Assembly: GCA_026400835.1 (NCBI GenBank)
Contig: JAPLOA010000055.1
Coordinates: 1 to 64,000, forward strand
Direction: 5' to 3'
Length of the DNA: 64,000 nt
Source of the DNA: Planctomycetales bacterium
Lineage (GTDB): Bacteria > Planctomycetota > Planctomycetia > Planctomycetales > Planctomycetaceae
A program made the position numbers and the translations under genes. The notes beneath the pieces are model-generated. The model had not been told where the DNA came from. It ran no database searches and saw nothing but the letters and a program-made list of their open reading frames with translations. How positions within the stretch are numbered: position 1 is the first letter of the stretch; every line of letters starts with the position of its first letter. Positions 44,601 to 54,900 of the stretch are shown here, piece after piece.

Positions 44601-45199
44601 AATCCGTGGCAAGAATAAATCCAACCGTCATCGCCGCGCCGAAACGCATTGCACATGCCGTGAGTATCCCGAGTCGTATCGAATGGCCCGTATAAGACTT
44701 CTCGTTTGTCGCAGCGGTCATCTCCGTCGGTATCTCGCAGGTACCAGATGTTCGGAATACTGAAACAGATCACCCCGTCACCGTAGGGAATCAGGCCGAT
44801 CGGAATATTCAATTCGTCAGCGAACACCGTGACTTTGTCCGCTTTACCATCGCCGTCATGATCTTCCATGATGCGAATCGTGTCTCTGGGAGTTTGCTCC
44901 GGGGCTGCCGCAAACGGATACTCAAGCGAACTACTGACCCACAAGCGGCCTCGTTTGTCGAACGCCAGATTCATGGGCTTGGCAACGTTCGGCTCGGAAG
45001 CAACCAGCTCAACGGTGAATCCCTGCGGCACAGAGAACGTCGCCTGTTGCTCCGCAGGGCTGATGGGTTCGCTCGTGCGAACTCCCAACGCAAATGGATC
45101 TTCCGCCTGTTGAGCAGCAGCATGCGAACGCAACACCGGAAACAACGAACACAGAATTGTCAGGAAAAGCGTGGGACGAGAAGGTCGGCGTAACCGCAT
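41627..45199 (-). CDS. PVC-type heme-binding CxxCH protein (membrane-bound dehydrogenase/HEAT/cytochrome c)
   Basis: The frame is open from 45250; I prefer the ATG at 45199, which places the signal peptide ('LFLTILCSLFPVLRSHAAAQ') at the N-terminus and gives 1190 residues. Residues of about 60-430 form a six-bladed propeller of the PVC 'membrane-bound dehydrogenase' type ('GFTVELVASEPNVAKPMNLA', 'DPWFRPVDLVAGPDGALYVA'). A HEAT-repeat region follows, then an NPCBM-like module ('GRKVILELVDGDNASAYAWI'). The C-terminus is a cytochrome c domain with 'NCQICHQIAGEGKQVGPNL' near residue 1060 and the planctomycete tail 'VLEDVLIPNRNVDVAF'. These proteins are periplasmic and occur in huge paralogous sets, probably linked to polysaccharide use. 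Substrate unknown. Confidence 0.92.
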   Translation of the reverse strand: MRLRRPSRPTLFLTILCSLFPVLRSHAAAQQAEDPFALGVRTSEPISPAEQQATFSVPQGFTVELVASEPNVAKPMNLAFDKRGRLWVSSSLEYPFAAAPEQTPRDTIRIMEDHDGDGKADKVTVFADELNIPIGLIPYGDGVICFSIPNIWYLRDTDGDDRCDKREVLYGPFDTTRDTHGMCNAFRRGDDGWIYSCHGFNNRSEVAGKDGHKVVLTSGNTFRFRPDGSRLELYTQGQVNPFGMSIDQYGDIYTADCHTKPVTLLLPEGCYDSFGRPHDGLGYAPNVMEHLHGSTAIAALALGEHLRFPAEYANSTFDGNVMTSRVNQNTLKRTGSSVRAIEQSDMVSSSDPWFRPVDLVAGPDGALYVADFYNRIIGHYEVDLKHPGRDRFRGRLWRVRYAGTDGATNAIKGYGQDLTALTTEQLLEVIRTAPEMQKRLARDVIADDLSAETTATLKKHLHDDDSVVRRFALRLLALRDASVIDEISAGASDYDELVRVHAFRALREVTLLEADQTAASQLLKKGFGDLSAMVRRSAAAAASRQQSQELIIPLLRMFHTTDLADVHLRHSIRIALRDHLLHEDWFRTVAADVKVGMDRLVLADLSLAVKTPAAAEFVAGNIQFLGLSQPTRLAEYLQFAAAHVSPEAAEGVVAAVRERFSGDRELQRGLLNSMRQGFAQRGQQPPAAVRAWAMDVAMQLLNMKTPDDLSALDVVPAVSWNYQPHSDASDNNNCWGVVRSRKSADGVAGAALYSSFEQGERRTGIYRSAPIEVGDSLSFYIAGHDGIPDAPLKKANFVRLRDAASEELLREASPLRNDVAQKVEWKTDDLRGRKVILELVDGDNASAYAWIAVGRFSDDRLNPSDDQQRQLAAAELIGDFGLQELRPAIVRLSIVSGVSRNSLVAMANSLLKLRPNSLLTAVSVVPTITAASDALAQSAMNAIALENSDEARKALEAAFQVSTAAEQLLIAQPLAADLTGAEELLRLMEAGKASARLLLKPAIQQRLNAIATEELKSRVVVLTEKLPTEDSIVEELLTNRRKAIQQAAGDIQNGKELFRKNCQICHQIAGEGKQVGPNLDGIGNRGLDRVLEDVLIPNRNVDVAFRTTTVVTDEGKAYSGLLKELEGNRISIVDSQAKETILQTDIIEERKASANSPMPSNVGETLNEGQLRDLVSFLLLQKKIVEVAKP

Positions 45200-45250
45200 T
45201 CCAAAAGACTCCGACAAAACAGACTGGCAGGCGTGTGAACCGCGCATCAT

Positions 45251-45997
45251 AGCGAACGCCTTTTTTTGCAGCTACCAGGCCCTGGGTCCATGGAATGCTG
45301 TCGAAGGCTCACCATGCAGGAGTGGTCGAACTCCGGTTGAAATCCCGGAGTGGGGGATTTTCTTGACGGCGTCCTGGCTTCCGCTTCTTGAGGTTGCGTA
45401 TTTGAGACGATCCCAACCCGAAACGTCAGTGAGGGATAGCGATTTCGCGTTCGGTGAGTTGTTCCCCAAAATCCCTCGCTGATGCTTTTTGAAGTTGCGC
45501 GTTTCAACGCTGAGGTTGTTCATTTGCGGAGAAACACCGGGATTTATCATAACCCGAAGCGTCAGCGAGGGATTTACGCAAACACTGCCTAAAACGCTAA
45601 AACACAATCCCTTGCTCACGCAGCGGGTTGGGATAGACGCAAATGCACAACTTCAAAACTGACGCTTCGGGTTGGGATGTACCCCTGCAGTCTTCCATGT
45701 TTCGATCCGTTCAGGTCGCTAAATGCCCAGCTTCAAAAGTGGCGCGATGGAGCAGCGCGTCAGTCAGGTTTGGCCTGTCGAAATGCTTGCAGTCGTTAAA
45801 AACTGAATTTCCGGGCGTTGCAGCATTTGACAATGCGCAAACCAACCCGCAACATACTTGCGTGAGTCTTGGGGTAGCGGAAAAATGCCCCGGGATTGAC
45901 TCCGATCTTTTGAGTTTGACGCCGGCGGCTTGCTCCGAAACGGTGAGAACTCATCAAAATCCCCTTCACTGACGTTTGGTTATGGAGTACCGCGTCA
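45251..45997. repeat. Intergenic region built of a dispersed short repeat family
   Basis: No credible gene is seen. The region contains several copies, in both orientations, of a motif of the form AACCCGAAGCGTCAGCGAGG, for example at 45416-45435 and 45551-45571, with complementary copies near 45600-45635 and 45660-45680. One block of about 75 bases (45491-45565) recurs as a near-identical inverted copy at 49338-49412. An ORF of 109 codons on the plus strand (45643-45972) runs through the repeats and is not believed. The coaE promoter should lie at the right end. Confidence 0.7.
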
Positions 45998-46735
45998 TTG
46001 ATAGACAATCCCGTCACTTGCTCGCTGTCGCGAGACTCTGTCTTTCCAGTCTTCTCATCGATTTCTCCTTTGTCATCCGAAAGCACATCTGAACGTTCCG
46101 TTGCGCGCGTTCCACTCGTCGGCATTGTCGGCGGTGTCGGGGCTGGCAAAAGTTCGGTTGTGCGAAATGTGAAATCTCTGCGACTGCATTTCATTGATGC
46201 AGATCGTATTGGACATGATCAACTGACGGTGAAGAAAATCAAAGACCAGATTGTGAAGACGTTTGGAACTCAGGTTCTGGATTCTTCCGGAGACATCAGC
46301 CGGCCTGATCTGGCGGCTCAGGTTTTTGGTGATTCCTCTGAGAAACAAGACAAGCGAAAGCAACTGAACACGATCGTGCATCCGGCCATTCGCTCGGAGA
46401 TTCGTCGTCAAATCAATTCGGCTCCGCAGGATGCGGATGCCATTATTCTGGATGCTGCTCTGCTGCTGGAAGCGGGTTGGGCGGACGAATGTAACGCCGT
46501 CATTTTTATTGACACGTCTCTTGAGCAGCGGCGAAAACGAGTGGCTGAGACACGAGGCTGGTCGGCCGAAGAGCTTCAGCGGCGAGAAGCCTCGCAACTG
46601 AGTCTTGAGGAGAAACGGCGAAGATCTGATTTCTGTGTGGACAACTCCGGCGACATCTCCGTGGCTGCTCACCAGATGGAACAAGCTTTGATGAAGATCA
46701 TTGCTGATGATGTTTCTTTGCACGGTACAAAATGA
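45998..46735 (+). CDS. coaE: Dephospho-CoA kinase
   Basis: This enzyme catalyses the last step of coenzyme A synthesis, ATP-dependent phosphorylation of dephospho-CoA at the ribose 3'-OH. The P-loop 'GIVGGVGAGKSSVV', the CoA-binding 'HFIDADRIGHDQL', 'RPDLAAQVFGD', 'LNTIVHPAIRSEIRRQI' and the lid region 'RGWSAEELQRREASQLSLEE' are all present. The start is uncertain: only a TTG at 45998 is available in frame near the N-terminus, the frame is open further upstream, and the first 35 residues are not conserved-looking. The family usually starts a few residues before the P-loop. Confidence 0.9.
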   Translation: MIDNPVTCSLSRDSVFPVFSSISPLSSESTSERSVARVPLVGIVGGVGAGKSSVVRNVKSLRLHFIDADRIGHDQLTVKKIKDQIVKTFGTQVLDSSGDISRPDLAAQVFGDSSEKQDKRKQLNTIVHPAIRSEIRRQINSAPQDADAIILDAALLLEAGWADECNAVIFIDTSLEQRRKRVAETRGWSAEELQRREASQLSLEEKRRRSDFCVDNSGDISVAAHQMEQALMKIIADDVSLHGTK

Positions 46736-47041
46736 GGCCTGGTTTTTGCGAGACGCATCGTTCAGGCGATTGACTCAATTTTCGCGTACGAAAAAGTTTC
46801 CCAACTCTGTATTTCTCTGATAATTCCTGGTTTTTTGATTTCCATCGTAGATCCTGATCCGTGAAATCTGAAGTTGTCGAACGGAATTCTCCGCAGGCCT
46901 CTGTCAGAGCTGTTCGACACTCCTCGACACCACGGCGACATGTTCAAATCTCACCGGCGTTTGAACTGTCACAAGATCTCTCCCTTCTTTGTTTTGCCGG
47001 TCCACCTTCCAAAACTTCCTGTCTGGAGGCCCGAAGCGGCC

Positions 47042-48457
47042 ATGTCTTCTCGAACACCACGCCCTGACGAATCACGCCCCCCGGGAAATCCTCGCCTTCT
47101 TCGTCGTTCTGACTCGCCGCGATCTGACGAGAGTTCAGTTGCCGACGAAGTCGAAAAACCGGTCTCCGAAACCTTCGCTCCGCCTGAAGGCAATGAGATC
47201 AATATCGCCGAGCTTCAGCGAATGTCGATGAAGGATCTGCTGGCGATCGCGGAACAGGAAAAGCTGACTGAATACCATGGTCTGAAGAAACAGGATCTGA
47301 TTTTCAAGATCCTTAAAGAACGAACTCGGATGCATGGCCTGATGTTCGGCGAAGGCACGCTGGAGATTCTGCCGGACGGTTTTGGATTTCTTCGCAGTCC
47401 CGATTATCACTATCTGCCTTGTCCCGATGACATTTATGTCAGTCCCAGTCAGATTCGTCGTTTCGGTCTGCGTACGGGAGCCACGGTCGCCGGGCAGATT
47501 CGCCCGCCCAAGGAAAATGAACGCTACTTCGCATTGCTGCGAGTTGCTGCGATCAATGGCGAAGACCCAAACCTGCTGACGAACAAAGTCTTCTTCGACG
47601 ACCTGACCCCGCTCCATCCCGAACAGCGTCTGCGACTCGCCGACAACGCGGAATTCATGAGTACTCGAGTGGTGGATCTGATTGCACCAATCGGCCTTGG
47701 ACAGCGAGGTCTCATCGTGTCGCCTCCTCGTGCCGGCAAGACGGTGCTGCTGCAGCAGATGGCGAAGGCAACCTTGCAGAACCATCCGGACGCCTACGTG
47801 ATTGTGCTGTTGATTGACGAGCGACCCGAAGAAGTGACCGACATGGAGCGGAAGCTGAAAGGTCGCAATTGCGAAGTCGTCAGCAGTACGTTCGATGAAT
47901 CCACGTCACGGCATATCCAGGTGGCTGAAATGGTCATCGAAAAAGCCAAACGCATGGTCGAATATGGCCAGGATGTGATCATCTTCCTGGACAGTATTAC
48001 TCGCCTCGCGCGTGCCTGGAACACGGAAATCCCAAACTCCGGCAAGACGCTTTCGGGCGGTGTTGACGCAAATGCTCTGCAACATCCCAAGCGATTCTTC
48101 GGGGCCGCTCGCTGTGTCGAAGAGGGCGGCAGCCTGACGATCATCGCAACGGCTCTGGTGGATACCGGAAGTCGCATGGATGAAGTGATTTTTGAAGAGT
48201 TCAAAGGCACCGGCAACACCGAACTTCACCTGGATCGTCGGCTCGTGGAAAAACGAATCTGGCCTGCGATCGACGTGAATCGTTCGGGAACTCGCCGCGA
48301 GGAGCTTTTGCTGAACGAAGATGAGCTGAAACTGGTTTGGGTGCTCCGTCGAGTTCTCAACGATATGAATCCGTCCGAGGCGATGGAACTGTTGATTAAT
48401 CGAATGAAACGCACCAAGTCGAACGAAGAGTTTTTGCTGTCGATGAATCTTGGCTGA
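47042..48457 (+). CDS. rho: Transcription termination factor Rho
   Basis: The frame extends to 46874, but the ATG at 47042, 12 bases after GGAGG, gives a normal 471-residue Rho. A Pro/Arg/Ser-rich N-terminus precedes the Rho N-domain ('[20 protein letters not shown]') and the RNA-binding OB fold ('[20 protein letters not shown]'). The ATPase core has Walker A '[16 protein letters not shown]', the conserved '[15 protein letters not shown]' and Walker B '[17 protein letters not shown]'. The hexameric RNA helicase ends transcription at C-rich sites. A 51-base palindrome lies 52 bases downstream. Confidence 0.96.
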   Translation: MSSRTPRPDESRPPGNPRLLRRSDSPRSDESSVADEVEKPVSETFAPPEGNEINIAELQRMSMKDLLAIAEQEKLTEYHGLKKQDLIFKILKERTRMHGLMFGEGTLEILPDGFGFLRSPDYHYLPCPDDIYVSPSQIRRFGLRTGATVAGQIRPPKENERYFALLRVAAINGEDPNLLTNKVFFDDLTPLHPEQRLRLADNAEFMSTRVVDLIAPIGLGQRGLIVSPPRAGKTVLLQQMAKATLQNHPDAYVIVLLIDERPEEVTDMERKLKGRNCEVVSSTFDESTSRHIQVAEMVIEKAKRMVEYGQDVIIFLDSITRLARAWNTEIPNSGKTLSGGVDANALQHPKRFFGAARCVEEGGSLTIIATALVDTGSRMDEVIFEEFKGTGNTELHLDRRLVEKRIWPAIDVNRSGTRREELLLNEDELKLVWVLRRVLNDMNPSEAMELLINRMKRTKSNEEFLLSMNLG

Positions 48458-48509
48458 TGATTGAATCAGCCTGGCTTGATTGTGGTCTATTTGAGCCAGT
48501 AGCGAAGAC

Positions 48510-48560
48510 CCCGTCGGCGGAGCGACGGGTGTACGGTACACCCGTCGCTCCGCCGACGGG
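48510..48560. repeat. 51-base near-loopless perfect palindrome between rho and ribH
   Basis: Two perfect 25-base arms (48510-48534 and 48536-48560) are separated by a single base. The left arm begins CCCGTCGGCGGAGCGACGGG and ends GTGTAC. It has no T run, so it is not a standard terminator. Each arm also contains an inner short inverted repeat (CCCGTCG/CGACGGG), so a cruciform or a double hairpin is possible. It looks like a mobile palindromic unit (REP-like) rather than a gene-specific signal. Confidence 0.85.
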
Positions 48561-48602
48561 AATTATGAACGTCTTTCACGACTTTAGATTTCAGGCTTTT
48601 CC

Positions 48603-49073
48603 ATGCCCACCGAACTCCATGGCCAGCTTACCGCTGCTGATGCGTCCTTTGCTGTTGTTGTCAGTCGCTTCAACGATCTGATCACAAAGCGATTGCTTGA
48701 GGGTGCGATTGATACTGTCGTCCGTCATGGCGGAAGTGCCGACAAAGTGACGGTGGCGTGGGTTCCCGGTTCGTTTGAGATCCCGCTCGCCGCATCAACG
48801 CTCGCGAAAACCGGCAAGTACAGTGCCGTGATCTGCCTTGGAGCCGTGATTCAGGGATCGACCAGTCATCACGAGTACATCAACAGCCAGGTCGCGGCCG
48901 GGATCATGAGTATTACTCGGGAAACAGGTATCCCGGTGACTTTTGGCGTGATCACCTGTGAATCCATGGACCAGGCTCTCGACCGTGCTGGTGGCAAGGT
49001 CGGCAACAAAGGTCACGAAGCCACGCTGGCGGCCATTGAGATGATCAGCCTGCTTAAGAAGATTAAGGGTTGA
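48603..49073 (+). CDS. ribH: 6,7-dimethyl-8-ribityllumazine synthase
   Basis: The 156-residue protein catalyses the penultimate step of riboflavin synthesis, condensing 5-amino-6-ribitylaminouracil with dihydroxybutanone phosphate. Family motifs are '[20 protein letters not shown]', '[17 protein letters not shown]', '[20 protein letters not shown]' with the catalytic His, and '[20 protein letters not shown]' with '[12 protein letters not shown]'. Length is normal. The upstream Shine-Dalgarno is weak. No other rib gene is nearby. Confidence 0.96.
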   Translation: MPTELHGQLTAADASFAVVVSRFNDLITKRLLEGAIDTVVRHGGSADKVTVAWVPGSFEIPLAASTLAKTGKYSAVICLGAVIQGSTSHHEYINSQVAAGIMSITRETGIPVTFGVITCESMDQALDRAGGKVGNKGHEATLAAIEMISLLKKIKG

Positions 49074-49531
49074 ACTTAGCTCGCCGACTCTGTGAGCCCG
49101 GCGACTGAAGTTGAGAGATTAAAGCGGCAGCCATAGCGCAGTCGCCTTTGGCTCACCGTTAAGGGATAGTCCCGAAATAAGTTTCGTCTATCCCAACCCG
49201 AAGCGTCAGCAAGGGATTTAGCTTTTGCGTTTGACGCAGTGTTAGGAAAAATCCCTCGCTCACGCGTCGGGTTATGATAATCCCCTGAGTTTTCGCGCCG
49301 TGGATCTGCCCCAGCCTTGAACAGCGCAACTTCACAACTGACGCTTCGGGTTGTGATAAAACCCAGTGTTTCTCCGCAAGTGAACAACCTCAGCGCCGAA
49401 ACGCGCAACTTGAAAACGCGTCAGCGAGGGATTGAGTTGATGTGCAAAATCCCTCACTGACGTGTCGGGTTTGGATTTCAAGGCATGGAAACATCCGGAA
49501 GTTAATTTGGGACTGTTCCTAAAAGCTTGAC
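49074..49531. repeat. Intergenic region with dispersed repeats, inverted partner of 45.5 kb block
   Basis: No gene is seen. The AACCCGAAGCGTCAGC-type motif occurs near 49195-49220 and in reverse near 49339-49352. The block 49338-49412 is a near-identical inverted copy of 45491-45565. At about 49115-49160 there is half of the GCGAGCCGCAGGCG-type hairpin also seen at 50844-50900 and 57536-57591. Confidence 0.7.
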
Positions 49532-50713
49532 TCACGCCACTTTGCGAGCAGGCTTGTTCCCCGCGGCACTGCCAACGAGTGCATTCATCAGGAAATCGGC
49601 CGCGCGCCGAGTTGCCCCGGTGTCGGTGGCTTTGTCGGCCAGGTCACTCATCACGGCTCGACGTTGCGCCAGAGATTGCGGATTCTGCAGCCAGTCAATG
49701 AGTGTTGCTGTCATCTTCTGAATGTCATTCTCCGGATCGCCGTTAGAGATAAACTCGGGCATGACTTCGTCGTCAGCGATCAGGTTTGGCAGCGTGATAA
49801 ATCGGCATTTCATTAGAAACTTCGAAAAGAATCGCCCGATCGTGGGCACTCGATAGATCACCATGCCGGGCTTACGACGTCCCAGCAGTTCGAGGCTGAT
49901 CGACCCGCTAACCATGTAACAGCAATCACCCGCTTCAATCGTTTCGGGAGTCTGGTTCACAAAGTAATGCAGAGGCGTAGACAGACCAGCCGCAGCCTGC
50001 AGTTCCTGGCACCGCTGCATCTGACGCTCGCGATAACTTCCAACGACCCAGCGAACGTTGGAAACCACAGACTGAACTCGCCGCACAACCTCCAGCATCA
50101 CTGGCCAGTTCTTTTCGATCTCATGATTTCGGGAACCTGGCAACAGAGTCACAACTGTCTGCTTTGCAGTTCCTCGCATTTCAGCGATGGCCTCTGTATC
50201 GATCCGGCGTTCAGCGACCTGATCAAAGAACGGATGTCCGACCCACGTCGCATTGACACCGCGAGCTTTATACCAGTCATACTCGAACGGCAGAGCACAG
50301 AGCACATGGTCGACCCATTTGCGAACACGTTTCACTCGCCAGCCAGCCCAGCCCCAAAGCTGTGGTGGTAGATAATAGTAAACCGGAATACCGCGGGTCT
50401 TTGCCGCGCGAGCGATCCACCAGTTGAAGCCGGGGAAATCCACGAGCACCACGGCATCAGGAGGATTGGTGTCGAAATACGCTTCGGCCTGCTTCACTAA
50501 ACGGCGAAATTTTGCCAGCAACGGGACGACTCGCAAAAAACCCATTACGGCCAGTTCGGTCAGCTCAAAATGCAACTGACACCCGGCGTCTCGCATATTC
50601 GGACCGCCAAAGCCTTCCGCCTGAAATTCGGCATGCCGCGAGTGCAGTTCGCGAATCAATCGAGCACTATGTTGGTCGCCACTGGGTTCACCGGCGGAAA
50701 AGAAAATTCTCAT
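49532..50713 (-). CDS. lpxB: Lipid-A-disaccharide synthase
   Basis: This 393-residue GT19 enzyme joins UDP-2,3-diacylglucosamine and lipid X to make the lipid A disaccharide at the inner membrane. Markers are the N-terminus 'MRIFFSAGEPSGDQHSARLI', 'FQAEGFGGPNMRDAGC', 'AVMGFLRVVPLLAKF', 'VDFPGFNWWIARAAKTRGIP' followed by 'YYYLPPQLWGWAGWR', and 'TVVTLLPGSRNHEIEKNWPV'. The N-terminal Met is secure. It indicates an outer membrane with lipid A and is divergent from the nearby kdsB gene of the same pathway. Confidence 0.95.
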   Translation of the reverse strand: MRIFFSAGEPSGDQHSARLIRELHSRHAEFQAEGFGGPNMRDAGCQLHFELTELAVMGFLRVVPLLAKFRRLVKQAEAYFDTNPPDAVVLVDFPGFNWWIARAAKTRGIPVYYYLPPQLWGWAGWRVKRVRKWVDHVLCALPFEYDWYKARGVNATWVGHPFFDQVAERRIDTEAIAEMRGTAKQTVVTLLPGSRNHEIEKNWPVMLEVVRRVQSVVSNVRWVVGSYRERQMQRCQELQAAAGLSTPLHYFVNQTPETIEAGDCCYMVSGSISLELLGRRKPGMVIYRVPTIGRFFSKFLMKCRFITLPNLIADDEVMPEFISNGDPENDIQKMTATLIDWLQNPQSLAQRRAVMSDLADKATDTGATRRAADFLMNALVGSAAGNKPARKVA

Positions 50714-51092
50714 CGAAGAAATCCGTTTCTGATGTCGTCAATGAACGAAGATGCCCGGTCAGACGAATGAAAAAACAAGAACACTATTTGAGCTCGAGGC
50801 GCTGGTAGTCGGTCGGTCTTGTGGAAAATTGAGCATTCTCGTTTAACGGCGAGCCGCGGGCATGGCGAAATGGGGCCAAGTCGCCTGCGGCTTGCCGTTA
50901 GACGAGCAATTCAAAAGTCTGGCCTCCCACTGACGGCCTCCATGGCTTGCCTGCAGTTCATTTTGACATGAAACCATGATTCGGTCTAGACTGTGTCACG
51001 CGGCGGGGGATTGGCCGCAATTTACAGGTCACCGTTAGTGGCTCGTCAGTCGGCGGTTTCGTTGAATCCGTCGCTCAGCAAGGATGTGAGAA
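50714..51092. other. Intergenic region between divergent lpxB and kdsB, with hairpin repeat
   Basis: This divergent promoter region contains the inverted repeat TAACGGCGAGCCGCGGGC (50844-50861) with GCCTGCGGCTTGCCGTTA (50883-50900), matching at 16 of 18 positions. Similar hairpins lie at 57536-57591. Nothing else was recognised. Confidence 0.6.
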
Positions 51093-51860
51093 ATGAAAAC
51101 TGTCGGCATTATTCCTGCTCGTCTCCAGTCCACTCGACTACCCCGCAAGTTGCTGCTGAACGTCACCGGGAAGCCACTGATTCAATACGTCTGGGAAACG
51201 GCCTGCGAATGCCCTGAGTTCCATGACGTCGTGATTGCGACAGACAGTGAAGAAATCGCTCGCGTGGTTCATTCGTTCGGCGGTCGGGCCGAAATGACCG
51301 GACCACATAACAGCGGAACCGATCGGATTGCCGAGGTGACTCGCCGCTGTTTTTCCGATGCCGACGTAATTGTGAATTTGCAGGGTGATGAGCCTGAACT
51401 GGATCCACAGGTTGTCGCGGCTTTGGTTCGTGAGATGCGAACTTCTGGCTGCCAAATGGCGACAGTTGCTGCTCCGATCACATCGCCAGCCGTTGTGCGT
51501 GATCCTGGTTGCGTCAAAGTCGTGATGGATGTGAATGGCCGAGCCATGTACTTCAGCCGTTCGCCAATTCCGTTCAGTCGAGATCTCGCGATTGAAGATC
51601 ACTTTCGAGAAGGTGAACCCTCGCCGTGGCTGTTGCACGTCGGACTCTATGCCTTCCGTCGTGACTTTCTGCTGAAGCTGACCACCATGCCGCCTTCTCC
51701 GCTGGAGCAACTTGAGAAACTCGAACAGTTGCGAGCTCTGCAGTCCGGTGCATCAATGGCGGTCGCCGTGGTGAATCATGCGGCCGTGGGAATCGACACG
51801 CCGGAAGACTACGCTGCCTTTGTTGCTCGCCAGCGATCGCAGATTCGCCGAGCGGCCTGA
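51093..51860 (+). CDS. kdsB: 3-deoxy-manno-octulosonate cytidylyltransferase (CMP-KDO synthetase)
   Basis: The 255-residue enzyme activates KDO with CTP for lipopolysaccharide core synthesis. The N-terminus 'VGIIPARLQSTRLPRKLLLN' is the nucleotide-binding signature. 'DVVIATDSEEIARVV', 'DVIVNLQGDEPELDPQ', 'YFSRSPIPFSRD' and 'HVGLYAFRRDFLLKLTTMPP' are family motifs, with 'EQLEKLEQLRALQSG' near the end. AAGGA precedes the ATG by eight bases. It lies divergent from lpxB. Confidence 0.96.
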   Translation: MKTVGIIPARLQSTRLPRKLLLNVTGKPLIQYVWETACECPEFHDVVIATDSEEIARVVHSFGGRAEMTGPHNSGTDRIAEVTRRCFSDADVIVNLQGDEPELDPQVVAALVREMRTSGCQMATVAAPITSPAVVRDPGCVKVVMDVNGRAMYFSRSPIPFSRDLAIEDHFREGEPSPWLLHVGLYAFRRDFLLKLTTMPPSPLEQLEKLEQLRALQSGASMAVAVVNHAAVGIDTPEDYAAFVARQRSQIRRAA

Positions 51861-51981
51861 GTTCTGCCCCTACTCTACTGATGCAGGCCTAACGGATACT
51901 TTCCGAGCGGATGCATTCCGGACCATGGTAAACTCAGTGAATGTATGAACGTGGCGTGTCAGGCGCCTTTTCAGAACGCTG

Positions 51982-54900
51982 CTAAACTGGCTTGCTGAAC
52001 AGGGAAAGCAGTCCACTGTTTTCTGCTGCATCGAGAGGTGCATACTCGGTGGCGAAACGGTCGAGAATTGTGATCGGATCGAATGAGTACCAGATGGGAA
52101 TCTGCGACGCGATAGTCGCCAAAGCCGCGCTGCTGCCTGTCACCACCCCGGAGCTGATTGCACCGGACGATTGGATTTGCTGAGCCATCAGAGCGCCGCT
52201 GGCCGTGGTGCCTCCGAGGTTCGACATATGGCCCACGATTGTTTCAAACGTCTTTGCGGCCGCCAGCTGCCCTTTGGATGTCACATAAAGATAAGTATTC
52301 GTGGTGGTGCTCGTGCCCAGAACTCCGACGGCCGAGCCCTTGCCGATCGCCGACATGGCTCCGACGGCGACGACGCTGGTCAGCACTGCTGAAGACGCAT
52401 CTTCGATGGAGTCTGCTGTCAGTGATTGTTCCACTGCGATCTCCACATCGGTGGGAGCTGCCGAGTGAACTTCGTTCGGGACAAGTGACAGCTCATCGAC
52501 GCCTGTCAGTATCACGTCAGGCGACTGCGAACCAGCTTCACGCGGAGCGGCGGGAGGTGTTGCCGAATCTGCGGTCCTGATCACGGTTTCATTCTGTGAC
52601 TCTGAATCAGGCTGCTGGCCAGGTGCCGCTGCTTCGTCACAATTGCTTTCGCCTGTTTGTACGGTTGTCTCTTTGGGCCGTTCGGAGAAGTTTTTGTCTC
52701 GCTCTGACTCTACCTTTTGCTCTTGCACACTGTCGTCGTCTGACGACGTTTTCTGGTCTTTGTCGGAGTTGGCGTGGATCAGTGCGTCGACTTCATCCTG
52801 ATTTACCTCGTTGCCACGAGCGTAGCTCGGACCATTTCCATTCCCTTTGCCAGAGTTCCCACGTCCGTTTCCATTGTTATTGTTCGGGGTCAGAACACCT
52901 CGTGCCGTGACAGTGAAGGACATCGTGGTCGATGTGGTTCCGTCAGATACGGTCACGGTGATCACCGTCTGAGCCTGAGTATCCGTTGATGTCGGCAGAA
53001 TCTCGATGGTGCGGAACTGGCCGATTCCTCCGAGAACAATATTCTCGATCGGAACAACATTTAGATCGCTGGACGTTGCAGTGACGATCAGAAAACGGGA
53101 CTGGGTATCCACGTCAAAGACCTGAAACTGCAGGGAACCGGTTCCGCGCAACTGGTCGATCTGCTGATTGCTGACGATGGTGACTGACGGAGCGTCTTCG
53201 ACACTGGCGATAGCAGCCATTGCAGCCGAATCCAGTTGCTCGATCTTCCCGTGCCCGTCTGTGTAGGTCACTCGCAGGCTGATCACACCGCCAACATCTT
53301 CATCTCTCAGCCGATAGGTTGCGTCATCGGCCCCGTCGACAGCTACGCCGTCTCGCAACCACTGAAGGCGATATTCCCCAGCCCCGTCATCATCTCTGAT
53401 CCCGTCCGTGTTGGCAGTCAGGGTTTGATCCTCCGTCGTGATGCCGGTGATTGATGGCAGTCCGACGGGATTGTCGTTCACATTCAGAACCCGTCCGGTC
53501 GAATCAGAGTTTGCGGATTCTGCGGTGCCATGATCATCCGTGTATTCAACCTTGGTGCTGATTCGGGTGTTGACGTCATTCTCGACAAGTGTGTAAGACG
53601 CCGATGTGGCTCCGGCGATTTCTTCGCCGTCACGGTACCACCGATATTGAAGCGTTCCGAGCCCGTCATCATCCCGCAGTCCGGAACTATCGACGGTCAA
53701 TGTCGAATTCTGTTCGGCATTGCCAACCAGAAAAATCTGCCCCGTCAACGTATCGTTGATGTTCTCCACAGCGTCCGTTGCGCCGGATGTGATCACCTCG
53801 GTTGAACCCAGTGCATCCGTATATGTGACCTGTAGAAGGATCTGAGCGTTAACATCGGCGTCACTCAGCCGATAAGAGTCGTTCGTCGCTCCTGAGATTG
53901 CAAGGCCATCGCGCAGCCACTGATATTGGAATGCGCCCAGACCATCATTGTCGGCGAGCGAGGATGTCCTGGCCGTCAAGAACTGATCTTCGACGGCATT
54001 GCCCTGAATTTCAGGACGTCCTGTGACCTCATCGTTCACGTTTTCAATTGCGGCCGTGGGGACAGATGTCAGAGTTTCCTGAGTTCCCTGAGCGTCGGTG
54101 TATCTGATCACCACGCTGAGCTGCGTGCCGACGTCGGAATCACCCGTTGTGTAAGTCGCTGAGGTGGCTCCGGAAATTTCGGAACCGTTTCGCAGCCACT
54201 GATATCGAATGCTTCCGATCCCATCAGCATCAGAAACCGTATTGACTTGTGCCGTTAATGTCTGGTCTTCAACGAGCAAGCCAGAGACCTCGGGAAGTCC
54301 AACTGGAGTGTCGTTAATTGCAGCGATTCTGGTGGTTTCATTCGAGGTCAGAACTTCATCGAGGCCGTGACCATCGGTGTAACTGACTTCGACCGAAATA
54401 CGGCTGTTAACATCGGCATCCGTCGGTCGATAAGTGGAAGCTGTCGCGCCTGAGATGTTGACACCATCGCAAAGCCATTGATAGCGGAATGTGCCCAGCC
54501 CGTCGCCGTCCGAAAGGCTCGAGACATCGGCCGTAAGAACCTGGTCCTCGGTGGCAATACCAACGATCACTGGTTCGCCCACCGGTGTGTCGTTGATATT
54601 CACAACTTCTGAAGATTTCAATGAAGTCACTGATTCCGTCGTGCCATATCCGTCTGTCCACGAAACTCGCAAGCTGATTCGTGCATCGACATCCGCGTCG
54701 ACCAACTGGTAGTTGGAAGAGTTCGCTTCAGAGATATCCTGGTCGTCTCGCAGCCATTGGTATTGGAGTGTTCCGAGTCCATCGATATCAGAAATGCCAT
54801 CGACAACAGCCTGGAGCGTCTGATCTTCCAGAGCTGATCCGGACACTGTCGGCCGACCGGTTGGAGTGTCGTTGATGTTGGCGACCGGCGAACTCACCGC

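Noticed and set aside
45643..45972. Plus-strand frame of 109 codons before coaE
   Set aside because: It reads through dispersed repeats in both orientations and matches no protein family.
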